A stretch of 64,000 nt of DNA from Rhizodiscina lignyota (Eukaryota; Ascomycota; Dothideomycetes; Aulographales; Rhizodiscinaceae): positions 1,860,001 to 1,924,000 of the forward strand of contig ML978121.1 in assembly GCA_010015805.1 (NCBI GenBank), read 5' to 3'. Shown here one piece after another: positions 34,765 through 45,439 of this stretch (the first letter of the stretch is position 1; each line of letters starts with the position of its first letter). The notes under the pieces were generated by a model. The model ran no database searches and was not told the DNA's origin. It saw only the letters and a list, made by a program, of their open reading frames with translations. A program made the position numbers and the translations under genes.

Positions 34765-34996
34765 GTTGGCAAGATACCATGCTTCATGCTTCACATTGTA
34801 TAGATGGATCCATTCAAAATAATAGACAGGAGTCATTGACTTTTAGCACGTTGGGAGAAGATCCAGCATTTTGAAATTGCTACAGAAGGTGAATGTAACC
34901 TAGTAGCCATGCCATTGTGAATCGCAAATATCGCTTTGATGCCATAAGAACACCTGTAATGATCTCACCCACAACCTCAGTCTGGACTCCATGTCT

Positions 34997-35715
34997 CTAT
35001 GACTCCATGATAGCTCTCCTCGTGCGAGCACCACGTTGCCTCGAGTTCAGGCGCGCCTCCTCCCTGTGGACGACCTGCGGCGACTTCTGAACGACCTCCT
35101 CGCCCTCGGTGAGGATCATCTCGATGTGGCAGGGGTTCGACATGTAGGGGTTGATCTGGTATTGGGTCAAATTTCTGTCACAGTTGATAATCGCTTGGTG
35201 TGCTTACACGTCCGTGAGCACGATATGTGCGACGACGCTGCTTCGGCGCTTGGTTAACCTGGATGTGCTTGACGATCAGGTTGGTGGTGTCGAGGCCCTT
35301 GGTGTCTGCATTGGCTTCGGCATTCCTGAGGAGACCAAGAAGGAACTCGGCAGACTTGACGGGCCATCGCGCCTTCGAGACACCGAATTGCTTGCCTGCA
35401 TAGCGGTATTGTCAGATCCGATGCTCTATTTGCTTATAGCTGCTCCGCAACAAGTCCTCCCTTGACTACCTCAAAAGTATGTATTGTGGCGTACTCACCC
35501 TGAGCAGTGCGGCCAGTGCTACCAGCATAACGTCTCATGGGAACAGCCTCCTTGTGCTCCTTAACATTCTCGAGAAACTGCAGAGCGCGAGTAACCTTCC
35601 AGCCATTGATAGCTTGCGCCGTCTCGCGGGTGTTCTTGAAGGAAACGCGGAGGTAGGAGCCGCGGGATCGCGCCGACTTGGACGATTCGATGTGCGTTGC
35701 TGCGTATCGCACCAT
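34997..35715 (-). CDS. RPL17: 60S ribosomal protein L17 (uL22)
   Basis: Protein of 187 residues, normal for eukaryotic uL22. Exons are 35715-35499, 35395-35208 and 35155-34997; introns are 103 and 52 nt. It reads [70 protein letters not shown] across intron 1, [20 protein letters not shown], and [23 protein letters not shown] across intron 2. uL22 lines the peptide exit tunnel of the large subunit. It is divergent from fibrillarin, with 398 bp shared between the start codons, so a shared promoter is likely. Confidence 0.98.
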
Positions 35716-36113
35716 CTTGAAGAACGGGTGAGGCGATCGTCAGTTCGATGCCCCCTCAAGATGGTAGTTTGGTGGTGGTTGAAGTGGTTGATGCTTAGTT
35801 GAGACCTTGCGCTTTACTTTGCTGTGGGCTTGTGGAATTTCGCACAGGTGGGCCGGAGGCACTATTCGCCGCAACCGAGACGCCAGATGCAAATCCCTGC
35901 TTGGAGCTTGGACCACCTCGAAATTTTGGCTCTTCAACCCTCCACACCACCAACTCTCCACCAATTCACACCAACACCATTGACATCGACAAATCGTGTC
36001 GCACTTTACTGCTGGCGCGAGAGTTAAGAAACTAGTGCTGCGGTGACATTGGTGGGCCGTATTCAGCATTACAGCTCGAGATCAAACCGAAAGACAACGC
36101 AAGATAAATTGAC
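35716..36113. promoter_or_regulatory. Shared divergent promoter RPL17 / NOP1
   Basis: 398 bp separates the two start codons. A CACC/CAAC-rich stretch (CCACACCACCAACTCTCCACC and relatives, about 35940-35985) looks like the transcription-initiation zone toward NOP1. I did not find the AACCCTAA-type or homol-D-type ribosomal-protein promoter boxes. That the promoter is bidirectional is inference from gene spacing. Confidence 0.6.
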
Positions 36114-37421
36114 ATGGCTTTCGTTCCTAGAGGTCGTGGTGGAGGAGGCCAAAGGGGCGGCTTTGGTGGTGAGTTTCCCTGGAGACTTTCATCTGAAACC
36201 AATCTGATTTGACTTTTAGCAGGTCGAGGAGGAGGTCGAGGAGGCTCGCGTGGTTCGTATTTCCTTTCTGCATCTCGCCCTTCACATTCACTCGATCCCT
36301 ATCCACAACGACGCAACCGAGCGCACGAATCGAAGAACAATATTAGCGATATCTAGATGAACCAATCCTGCGCAAGCGTTACTCATGCTAACGTTTACCA
36401 GGTGGCTTCGGAGGTGGCTTCGGCGGCGGCCGTGGTGGCGATCGAGGCCGAGGGCGCGGAGGACGTGGTATGTCAAGCCGTGGTGACCGTGGCCGTGGAG
36501 GTGGGAGAGGTGGAGGTGGACGAGGCGGTGCGCGCGGTGGCGCGAGCGGTGGCCAGAGATATGTCATTGTCTGAACTCCCATGTACAGCGGCTTGCATTG
36601 AACAGATCCTCACCTTTTGTTCACAGGATCCACACAGACACAAGGGTATTTTCGTCGCCCGAGGCAAGGAAGACTTGCTCGTCACGAAGAATTTCACTCC
36701 TGGCGAATCTGTCTATGGCGAGAAGCGCATTTCGATTCAGAACGATGTCGAGAAGGATGCCATGACGAACGGTGATGCCCCTGCACCTGCGACCTCAACT
36801 GAGTACCGCGTCTGGAACCCCTTCCGCTCCAAGCTGGCTGCTGGCATTCTCGGTGGCATTGAAAACACCTACATGGGGCCCGGCTCCAAGGTCCTCTATC
36901 TCGGTGCCGCATCTGGAACCTCCGTCTCTCACGTTGCTGACATAGTCGGCGAGAAGGGTGTTGTGTATGCCGTTGAGTTCTCTCATCGCTCTGGCCGTGA
37001 CCTGATCAACATGGCGACTCATCGCCCAAACGTCATCCCCATCATCGAGGACGCTAGGCATCCGCTTAGATACCGCATGCTTGTTTCGATGGTCGATTGT
37101 ATCTTCGCCGATGTTGCACAGCCAGATCAGGCGCGCATCGTGGCTCTTAACGCCCACATGTTCCTGAAGGAAGGCGGCGGAGTGATCATCAGCATCAAGG
37201 CGAACTGCATCGACAGCACCAGGCCGGCTGCGGAAGTCTTCGCTTTAGAGGTCGGCAAGATGAAGCAGGAGATGATAAAGCCGAAGGAGCAGCTTACCCT
37301 CGAACCGTTCGAAAGGGACCATGCTATGGTAAGACGCAGTGTATCTTTGGATTGGCCATAACATCGTACTGACACCAGCTAGGTTGTTGGCATCTACTCG
37401 AGAGCGGGCTCCAAGAAGTGA
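36114..37421 (+). CDS. NOP1: Fibrillarin, rRNA 2'-O-methyltransferase of box C/D snoRNPs
   Basis: Protein of 330 residues in five exons: 36114-36168, 36223-36252, 36402-36568, 36627-37328 and 37383-37421. The first 85 residues form the RGG-rich (GAR) domain, spread over three small exons. The methyltransferase domain follows: [46 protein letters not shown], the SAM-binding [31 protein letters not shown], and the C-terminus [20 protein letters not shown]. It acts in the nucleolus, methylating pre-rRNA guided by C/D snoRNAs. The donor of intron 3 (GTCTGA) is unusual, but it is the choice that keeps RYVIDPHRH intact. Intron 1 ends in a TAGCAG tandem acceptor. Confidence 0.96.
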
Positions 37422-38217
37422 ACAAGTACAGCATTGTCAGGAACCGTTGTGGAGACGACGATGCCCTCCACATCATCCTCCCGTTCTTCCCGGTAACCAG
37501 GTCATGGCGTAAAATGGTGTAATAATGGACCTGAGGTGGCTTTTTCTCTTTTCGATTTGGGATTCCAGGCTACTGTTCAAATTTGGACAGTCAAGTCATG
37601 TTCTGGGCATCGAGGAAGGATTCTGAATTTTCTGCAACTTCAAAGAGCAGTAACGAATTGTGACCGCTCTATGAAAGGGGGCTCGCAGCCCAGGATGATT
37701 CCATTCTCGTGTCTAAATCATGAACAATTCACAGATTCTCTCTACTTGTCTTCTCTTTCAGGACTTGTCCTCGTGCTGAACTGACAAAGAAGCAGTGACT
37801 CGCAGGCTTCCTTTGTAGCCTCCAAAGCGCCAACACGAGTCGCTTTGCTCCAGTCTGATGAATTTCTTTGTCCCTGGAAATTAACACTCTCGTCAACCTT
37901 GACTTCTAGAGAACTGTCGCCGGGATCTCTCATCCCAAGTCGCATCTCTCAGTTCCGTTCGCGCGATTTCGGGTTTACGTTCGTTACTTGTCACTCATTT
38001 CAACAAGCTCAGCATTGGGTTCTGCGCTGGATTCGCAGCTCCACGATATTCATTCACGACATCTGTTTCGACTTCAGCATTGTCATACGTAGTTCACCAC
38101 AACGTCACCCCGGTCTCATCTCATATATTCCCTCTCTTCAATCCCATAACCTCTTACCCCTACCCCTACCCGTTTCAACCAGACGAACCGCTTCACCGGC
38201 CCGCCCACGCAACAAAC
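37422..38217. other. Intergenic with CT-rich leader of next gene
   Basis: 796 bp. The last 100 bp are strongly pyrimidine-rich, including TTACCCCTACCCCTACCC at about 38154-38171, just upstream of the next ATG. That run is a short (TACCCC)n array, similar in look to telomere-like or homol-E-like boxes. No gene seen. Confidence 0.5.
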
Positions 38218-38835
38218 ATGGCGCCCCAACTCCTCACCGCGACCGGCTCGGCCCCTACATCGCCTCCAGCTATAGCAACAACCTCCCTCTTCCCCTCCTC
38301 GGCGTCCGCCGTGCCCGACTCCAGCAGCACCGCCGACGCCTCCCCGCTGAACTCGGCGTCCAGCGCGATCGCCTCGCCCGCCGTCATCCGCACCGTCGCC
38401 ATCATCGTGACCGTCTTCACCGCCATCCTGCTCGCGCTGTGCATCTTCCTGTGCTGCTACCGCGACGGCGACCGCCGCGCGCGCTTCTGTGCCTGCTTCG
38501 GCTTCAAGCGACGTAGCCCGAAGGCGCCGCGCACGCCGCCGAAGCTCCACGGGCAGTGGGTCGGCGGCGCGGGGGAGCGAGACTTCGAGATGAGCGGGGC
38601 GCTGCAGACGAGTCCGGTGAGGGCTGGCTCGGCGGGGCCGTTGAGGTCGCCGGGGCCGTTGAGGAGTCCGAGGAAGAGTCCGCTTAGGGAGGGGTGGGTG
38701 CCGATGGAGGATGAGGAGGAGGAGGGAGGGAGCAAAGGGGAGACAGCGTCGAGTAACAAGATACCGAGGAAGCCGACGCCGAGTACATTTAGGGATGCAG
38801 TGAGAAAGGCTCGCGGGGAGAGCGGGTTCTTTTGA
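38218..38835 (+). CDS. Single-pass membrane protein with Ser/Thr/Ala-rich ectodomain
   Basis: Intronless, 205 residues from the ATG at 38218 (context AAACATGG). Residues 1-58 are Ser/Thr/Ala/Pro-rich and lack a classical signal peptide. One transmembrane helix, VIRTVAIIVTVFTAILLALCIFLCCY (about 60-85; given here only as landmark ends VIRTVAI and FLCCY), is followed by a Cys/Arg-rich juxtamembrane segment (CCYRDGDRRARFCACFGFKR) that could be palmitoylated. A repeat (GPLRSPGPLRSPRKSPLR) and an acidic patch precede a basic C-terminus. The topology suggests a plasma-membrane protein with a cytosolic tail. Function is unknown. The frame stays open upstream to 38080, but without an ATG. Confidence 0.72.
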   Translation: MAPQLLTATGSAPTSPPAIATTSLFPSSASAVPDSSSTADASPLNSASSAIASPAVIRTVAIIVTVFTAILLALCIFLCCYRDGDRRARFCACFGFKRRSPKAPRTPPKLHGQWVGGAGERDFEMSGALQTSPVRAGSAGPLRSPGPLRSPRKSPLREGWVPMEDEEEEGGSKGETASSNKIPRKPTPSTFRDAVRKARGESGFF

Positions 38836-39350
38836 GCGAGGCCATGTTAGATATTGCGATTATTCGAGGGAAGTCAAAAGCCTAAAACGGGATTGTCAAC
38901 TCCCATGTTCATAGAGTCAATGAAAGCGCAGCGGACTTTGTCAAGGGCTTATGATACTTCTATTTTGCATTTGTTCCCGAACCCTTCGCCTTCCAATGAA
39001 AGTGAAAGCCCAGTTCGTATAAAGTATGTATTGTCGATTGAAAAGAGAAGCTGTTGCCAGGAGTTCATGACGGACACGCGTCGTCGCCGAAAACACCGCA
39101 GTAACAGCAGTCAATAGTAGCATCAACTGCGAAGAAAGTATTTCCTCCTCCCTTCCCTTTCCTTCCTTCGTTCCTTCCAACCCTAACTGCCCGAACAGGA
39201 TGACACAAGAAAAGTGGAAAGAAAAAAGTGAAAATCCAGGGGTATCCCATTCCATCTCAGCGCACCGTTTTTTGTTTGACGTTATGTGACCTTGGCATGA
39301 ACATCTCCATCGCAACCATAAACATGCATGCATGCAACCAACTTCTTCCC
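38836..39350. other. Intergenic between convergent 3' ends
   Basis: 515 bp between the stop of the membrane-protein gene and the stop of the Hsp70-like gene. It contains CTTCCTT/CCCTTTCC-rich sequence (about 39145-39185). No gene seen. Confidence 0.5.
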
Positions 39351-41830
39351 TCATCTGAACCTCGCGGTGCAGCGACCCATGACCTCACCCTGGCACACCA
39401 GCTCGGCGTTGAACTCGCTTCCGTCGAGCGTGAGGTAGATGTCGAAGTAGACGCGGTAGAACGTGCCCTGCGGGGTATCCATGCGCTCAAAGTCCTTCTC
39501 AAGGTTCTTGCGCGAGAGATCGCTCGTGAGCGTGACGACTTCCTTGATGCCTGTAACAAGCCATTAGCGCCACTCTGTTCCCAGCCTTGGTAATCATAAA
39601 CTTACGAGGATCCTTGGTATACTCCGGGCAGACATCATCATCGCACGCGTACAGGATATCCTCGTACATCAGCGTTGCGCCAGGCGCGACCTGCCGGAAG
39701 AACGAGACCTTGACGGGCTCGCCAATCTTGACCCTCTGGCCTTTCTGCACGAAGATCTGGCGCGTGTACTTGCAACGATCTTTGCCATCCAAACTCGGCA
39801 CACGGTACTGCTCCGGATGGTGACCCTCCTTGAATGGCTGTAACGTTGCCATGAGGTAGTGGCGACGCGCGACACGGTGCGTGACGATACGCTCTGTGAT
39901 ACCAGCGGTGACGGCACCCTTGACAATAGCGGCGACAGAGTCCATGGGACGGACGACCTTGGCTTGGAATTGGGGAGGGACGTGGAGCTTGATCTGCTGG
40001 AAGAGGTATTCGGAGGCACCGAAGCCACCAACAACAAGGACGTTCTGCAAGCCGACGTTAATGTGATGTTCCACAGCGTCATGAAAATGCTGTGCTTACC
40101 TGAAGTGATCGGTTCTGTGCCTGAATAGCGATGATCTGGTTCCTCACGAGCTCCAATATCCTGTTCACCACAGGCTCGAAGCACTGCAGGATTTCCTCGT
40201 TCGTGAAGGTCATGTAGCCTTCCTCAATGCCCGCCTCTGGGAACTCTGCCTCAATGCCGACATCGACGGCCCACTTCTGGCCGTTGTTTCGGAAATCGGC
40301 CTTTATCCTGTTCTCAAAGTCCATGATGCACTTGGCATAGACCTTGCCGGCCGTTCTCGAGCCATCAGGCAGCTTCATCTTGCGGATCTTGGCACGGAGG
40401 ATGTTGCTGAAGTTTCGGTTCAGGGCAGTCGAGCCGCACGAGTCACCAGAACCAGCAGTACATTCAGCAACGGAGAAGGGCTGCTCTTCCTCAACTTCGT
40501 AGGCAATCAAGTCAACCGTGCCGCCTCCACAATCGACGATGAGAACGGCATCGTGGATCTTGAGGTTCAGAAGGCCAGTCTTCGAGCAGAACATGGCAGC
40601 GGCTTCGGGCTCGGTAATCAGCGTCAGACGGTTGTCGTTCTCATCACGCAGGAAGCCAGCCTGGATGGCAGCCGAACGGGTCGCAGCCTTGGCGGCATCG
40701 TTCCAGATAGCTGGAACAGTAAGGTAGTACCTGATGTTTCGCTCTTCGCGGTTGAACACTTCTCCGAGAGTCTTCTGCAGCTGGTTGCGCATCGCCTGGC
40801 GGAGGTGGAAGAGGTAGTCTGCGGCGACGTCGATTTCGGACTTGCCAGGAGGAAGAGGAGGCAGGTTGATCGGGTCGATGTAGGTGTTTCCGGAGAGCAT
40901 CAGCTGGAGCTTGAACCACTCCACTTTCTGCACGCCAGCCTTGGGATAGCCAGTTGGGGCCAGCGCATCAGCGATATCTGGGCCCCATCCCACGACCTTC
41001 TGGTACTGATCGTAGTAGAGAACCGTTGGAATCTGTATAGCCAACCTAGAGTTTAGTAAAACATGTCCTGATTCAAGAAATGGAAAGATCTGACCTTCTG
41101 CTTCGTCTGATTTCCCGCGCCAGGCCACTCCGTGATGATATCTTCCTTCGCTTCAGTGTTTGTAGCAAACGCAAACGCCACGCCAGAGAAAGTCGTGCCC
41201 TATAATTCGATCTTGTTAGAACCCTTCTGCCCTCACCGTCTCCCAAGCTCGACTTACAAAATCTATGCCAACAATCAACTGCGCCTTCGATCTGCCCGCG
41301 CCTTCAACTTCCACAGCTCCAGGCCTCGTGTAAGACTGCGGTCCCTGCGGCGCGCCACCGTATCCGCCATACTGGCCTTGCGCCTGCGGTGGGTAGCCAG
41401 GCGGGCCCTGAGGCTGCTGGCCGTACACCTGCTGCTGCTGCTGCGGCGGATAGTGCTGCTGAGCACCGGTGTTTATGGGCGGAGGCATTGGGCTCGTTGG
41501 TCTACCGTGCGCTGCTGGCGGGGTGCCGAGCTGTCCTCCTTGACCTGGTGGAGCGTAGGTGTAACTCGGAGGGCGGCCGAGGGGATTGTTGGGGTTTTGC
41601 ATGTTATTCTGGGGCAGCGAGGCGGTGGAGGAGTTTGTGTGGGCGGGCGGGGTGAGGCCGGAGGGCGAGTTGGTGGAGGGAGGAGGTGGGCTGGAGGCCT
41701 GCACCGGTGAGCCAGTGCCTGTGGAGCCGGTGGTGCTGGTGATGCTGTTGTTGGCGCCGCCGACTTGGTTGGAGGACTTGCGTCTGGAGGAACCGACGAG
41801 ACCTTTCAAACGACTGTTGAAGGTGGACAT
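39351..41830 (-). CDS. Fungal Hsp70-like (HSPA12-type) ATPase with Pro/Gln-rich head
   Basis: Predicted 749 residues. Exons are 41830-41258, 41199-41095, 41032-40100, 40044-39606 and 39550-39351; introns are 55-62 nt. Residues 1-180 are low-complexity, with Ser/Thr/Pro then Pro/Gln runs (YPPQQQQQVYGQQPQGPPGY). The actin-like ATPase fold starts LIVGIDFGTTFSGVAFAF, assembled across intron 1. Phosphate-binding and connecting motifs follow: AVLIVDCGGGTVDLIAYEV and NVLVVGGFGASEYLFQQI. There is no canonical Hsp70 substrate-binding domain or EEVD tail; the C-terminus is a short beta-rich region (FYRVYFDIYLTLDG). This is the HSPA12-like class common in fungi, whose clients are undefined. Splice junctions all preserve frame. 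Confidence 0.92.
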
Positions 41831-43030
41831 CGAAAGATGGGCGGAGGGGAGAGAGAGCGGAGGGGAGGGTAGTGGTGGTAGAAAATGAGAGGGTCTTGTA
41901 AGCCCAAGACGGATACGAAGGTGGCCGGCCTTGCTGCGTGCTGCGGCTGAAGTCGACTCAGCCCAATGGCCTGGCGAGGATGCGGCTGCTGCGAGAGACG
42001 AGAGGCAGGGCAGGATAGAAGGCCGACGGCGGAGATGACAGAGGGGAGCAAGAGGGAGGAAGTTGGCTGCCGGCGGTCATCAGCAGCAATTGAAATTCCG
42101 GGGTGGTGGTGCGCTGGTGCTTCTGCTCTCCGCGCGTGCGGTGCGCAGAGCTGCTCAGTGCTCAAAGTGTCAGTTGACGAGCTCGGGCGCTGCTTCACAC
42201 GCTGGAAACAGAAATAGATATCAGAGAGGGTGTTTGGCGCAGAGAGTGGGACGAGCGGGTGTCGTCTGCTGGAAGTGCAGAGACGCGCAGGCAATGGGCT
42301 GGAAGCGCCAGACGGAGTAATATAAGACGTGTCTCTCGTCTACGATGAAGCTACCTGATCAACGCAACATGTGCCCTGCCTTGCTCCGCTCTCTCGCGTG
42401 GCAGCAGCACTCAAGCCACCCCATCTCCACGCACTCGCCAGCCCAGGATGCTTCCCGTAGCGCCCTCCCGAACCATCGCAGCAAGGCGCAGCACCGAACT
42501 TCACTCGCGTTTCCATCTACAGAGCGTCACTACACAGAACCTCGCATTCTAATCCGCAAAGGACTTGGCACGTGCTTGAATGTCAAATCTATTCATTGCG
42601 TGTCGAGCGTGCGATGGCCTGTCTCTCAGCCTCGCCGCCGCCTCGGCCTCGTAGAGGGCAAAGCTAACGCTACCTTTAAACAAAAGTGGTATCTTATCTG
42701 TCGTATTCCAAATAGACCCAGACGACCAGAATGACAGAAAACAGAATATGATCCCCCAGAAAACCCAATGAACCGGGCCCATGTGTTCGCTTGATGCATC
42801 CCAGTGAACCTCTAGTTCGACGCTGCGCCTGCCCATGCGTGTACCTTTCTTCCCTTCTACATGCATCCCTATGCCGCCGGGCGGCCAAAAGGTAATGAAA
42901 AGCGGAAAGCACCCGATAGAATCGAAAATGTACAACCTGGTGGCGGCGGAGAAAGAAAATATGAACAATCCGCTCACCACCCTTCCTTTGTTCCCTTCGT
43001 CTCGAACCTCTCGACCTTTCACCTCGCACC
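41831..43030. other. Intergenic, no supported gene
   Basis: 1.2 kb containing the promoter of the Hsp70-like gene and the 3' UTR of the GH55 gene. A 129-codon ATG frame at 42345-42734 (+) resembles nothing known and overlaps likely UTR sequence. It is GC-rich near 41950-42300. Confidence 0.5.
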
Positions 43031-45439
43031 TCACGAGAGGTCTGGGGGCGTCCACAGCGCAATCGTTGCGCAGAAGTTGCTCCTATTGTCCTCGTCCGGC
43101 ACCAGGTTCAGGCTGGAGTACTTGCCCGTCGCGTTGCCGCCGACGCCGACCGCGCTCGTGACCATGTTGACGCTGGCCTTGGTGCTCAGACCGAACAGGT
43201 TCAGGTTCGAGATGCTGCCCTCCATGCTAACCATGTTCGCCTGGCAGTTCTGCCCGGCGACGCACGTCTGGTCGTAGTTGTCGAAGAAGCTGTACAGGCC
43301 GGCGCCGTAGATGAGGACGTCGCTGCTGTCGACGACGCGGAGGCCCCACGCCTTCTCGCACGTCTTGTCGCCCTGGCAGTTCTCGAAGGTCGGGTCGCCG
43401 CGCGCCGCCTGCACCTTGAAGGGTGTGGTGGCGATCGGGTTGGACTGGAAGTAGGGTGTCTCGGTCTGGATGAGACCCATGAAGACGTTCTTCGCCCCGT
43501 TGAGCTGGTAGTTGTACAGCACGCTGTGCTCTGCCGACGTACCGTACATCCACACTGCACCCTGCGACTCGATGAGTACGCCGCGTCCGTTGTAGATGTC
43601 AATCTGGTTGTGGTCGGAGAGATCCAGCTCGTGGTCGGCCACCCAGAACCACGAGTTCTCGAGGTAGACGGAGGAAGTGTTGGTGGCGTGGAAGAGTAGG
43701 AATGCGCCCTCGCACTTGGTGTTGACGGTGCTGTGGTCAGACTTGGGAGACTTGGAGCAAGTGTCAGACTGGAGCTGAGAGCCAGCATAACCGCCAACGC
43801 GGAAATGGACATCCCAGATGCCGTTTGTACCAGCTTCACCTCCCAGGTTCCAGCGCATGAGAGTGGCGCCAGGTGCTGGGCCAGCAACGCCGAAGATCAT
43901 GTCAGACATCTCTACGGCACCTTCCTGGCCTTCCTCGCCGACATCGAAGAGCGCCTTTGGATTGGTCTGGTCCGCGAAGTACTCGCCAGAAGCAAGGATG
44001 AGCGGCCAGATCTCACCAGTCATCTTGATCTTCGATGGAACCATGATGGAGCGCGTAATAAGGTAGGCGCCGTGGTCGAAGTACAAGATCTGGTCAGGCT
44101 GGATGCTGTTCATCGCTGCCTGGATAGCGGCCGTGTCGTCGGTTGTGCCGTCGCCCTTTGCGCCCTTGGACTTGACGCTGATGAAGGAGCTGCTTGGGAC
44201 GTTCTCGTATTGGGGCTTCGAGCGCTCAAAGATGGCGCCGGAAGAGCCCATCAAAGCCTGCGGCTTGTTTGGAGGGGTCAGGTTTCCACGGACACTCGTA
44301 CCAGCAGTCGCTCCAGAATATGTCTTGCCCTGGTACCACGACTTGACGATAGAGCCTCCCGCAAGAACGGAAGTGCCTGTGTAGTCTTGCACGGCAGTCG
44401 TAGAGCCGGTGAAGTCGACGTTGTCCAAAATGAGAGTGCCACCAGAGGTTGGTGTATTATCGGATGTGGAGAACGACGTGTTGACACCAATTGGGGTATT
44501 GGTGAGTTTGCTATCGAGAAGCATAAGGGATCCAACAGTCTGGTTAAGTGACTTGCCAGCAGTTGACAGGGCGCCAGTCGCCATATCAATGCCGACCTTG
44601 CAGTTGTTGATGCTAACAGACTTGAACGTCCACGCCCAGTTCCAGTTCATGAAGATGGCAGTGTTGCAATCGTTGAATGTAAGATTGCGAGTAGTGAACT
44701 GCTGGTTTCCAAGGAACGCTCCGTAGTTACCGCCGTTGAACGTCAAATCAGTCATCCAACCGCCAGATCCATTGTCCATGAAGATGCCTTGCTGCTTGTT
44801 GTTGTCGCCACCCTTGACCATCTCGAAGCGGATGTTCTGCAGGCTTGTAGCTTGCGCAACTTGCCAATGGATACCAGCGCCGGCTGTCGCAGGCATTCCG
44901 GTGAGGTCGATGACGAAATTGCGGACTTGACGGAAGAAGTTGTTCTGATTCGTGAACCAGTTGGATCCATCGTCGTTGTACGGGTCAGCATCAATGACGG
45001 CCATGCCCTGGAACGAGGCAGTGGCCTTCAGAACTGGAATGTCGATCGCATCGCCAACGAACTGGGTGTAGTAGTACTGGATGATCGGCTTGCTAACCAT
45101 GTAGGTTCCCGGAGGGAAGTAGACGAGAGCGGGAGTCACAGTGGAAGAGTCACAGCCTTTTCCACAGCGATTGCCATCACTGATGGCCGAGTTAATGGCG
45201 GTGGTGTCGTCAGTAGAGCCATCGCCCTTGGCACCATAGTCCTTCACGTTGCGGAAGACCTTGTAGCTGGCATCGCTACCAAAGGCAACTGTGCCTTGAC
45301 GCTTGATGTTGGCTAGCCAGTAGCTGCTGGAAGCAGTCTGCTGGTAGGTAACGCCTGTAGAGCCTTGAGGCGTAGGAGCAGCCGCAGTGAGGAGGGTTTG
45401 CAACGCTAAGACTAGCGTAAAGATGAAGCGGGAGCCCAT
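43031..45439 (-). CDS. Secreted GH55 exo-1,3-beta-glucanase
   Basis: Intronless, 802 residues, the usual GH55 length. A signal peptide (MGSRFIFTLVLALQTLLTAAA) is followed by a short pro-region ending at a dibasic KR site (ANIKRQ). Two right-handed beta-helix modules each open with the family motif: FRNVKDYGAKGDGSTDDTTA (about residue 62) and ISVKSKGAKGDGTTDDTAAI (about residue 415). Other landmarks are YFPPGTYMVSKPIIQYYYTQ, GAGIHWQVAQATSLQNI and ENSWFWVADHELD. GH55 enzymes release glucose or gentiobiose from the ends of beta-1,3-glucan outside the cell. Together with the GH81 endo-enzyme at the window start, the genome region encodes both endo- and exo-acting beta-1,3-glucanases, although they are 42 kb apart. 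Confidence 0.95.
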   Translation of the reverse strand: MGSRFIFTLVLALQTLLTAAAPTPQGSTGVTYQQTASSSYWLANIKRQGTVAFGSDASYKVFRNVKDYGAKGDGSTDDTTAINSAISDGNRCGKGCDSSTVTPALVYFPPGTYMVSKPIIQYYYTQFVGDAIDIPVLKATASFQGMAVIDADPYNDDGSNWFTNQNNFFRQVRNFVIDLTGMPATAGAGIHWQVAQATSLQNIRFEMVKGGDNNKQQGIFMDNGSGGWMTDLTFNGGNYGAFLGNQQFTTRNLTFNDCNTAIFMNWNWAWTFKSVSINNCKVGIDMATGALSTAGKSLNQTVGSLMLLDSKLTNTPIGVNTSFSTSDNTPTSGGTLILDNVDFTGSTTAVQDYTGTSVLAGGSIVKSWYQGKTYSGATAGTSVRGNLTPPNKPQALMGSSGAIFERSKPQYENVPSSSFISVKSKGAKGDGTTDDTAAIQAAMNSIQPDQILYFDHGAYLITRSIMVPSKIKMTGEIWPLILASGEYFADQTNPKALFDVGEEGQEGAVEMSDMIFGVAGPAPGATLMRWNLGGEAGTNGIWDVHFRVGGYAGSQLQSDTCSKSPKSDHSTVNTKCEGAFLLFHATNTSSVYLENSWFWVADHELDLSDHNQIDIYNGRGVLIESQGAVWMYGTSAEHSVLYNYQLNGAKNVFMGLIQTETPYFQSNPIATTPFKVQAARGDPTFENCQGDKTCEKAWGLRVVDSSDVLIYGAGLYSFFDNYDQTCVAGQNCQANMVSMEGSISNLNLFGLSTKASVNMVTSAVGVGGNATGKYSSLNLVPDEDNRSNFCATIALWTPPDLS

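Noticed and set aside
42345-42734. 129-codon ATG frame on the plus strand
   Set aside because: No similarity recognised; it lies in the zone expected to hold the GH55 3' UTR and the Hsp70-like promoter.
43201-43887. 228-codon frame on the GH55 strand in another phase
   Set aside because: Ser/Thr/Arg low-complexity shadow of the GC-rich GH55 gene.
43733-44551. 272-codon plus-strand frame
   Set aside because: Antisense shadow of the GH55 coding sequence; the GH55 frame carries all family motifs.
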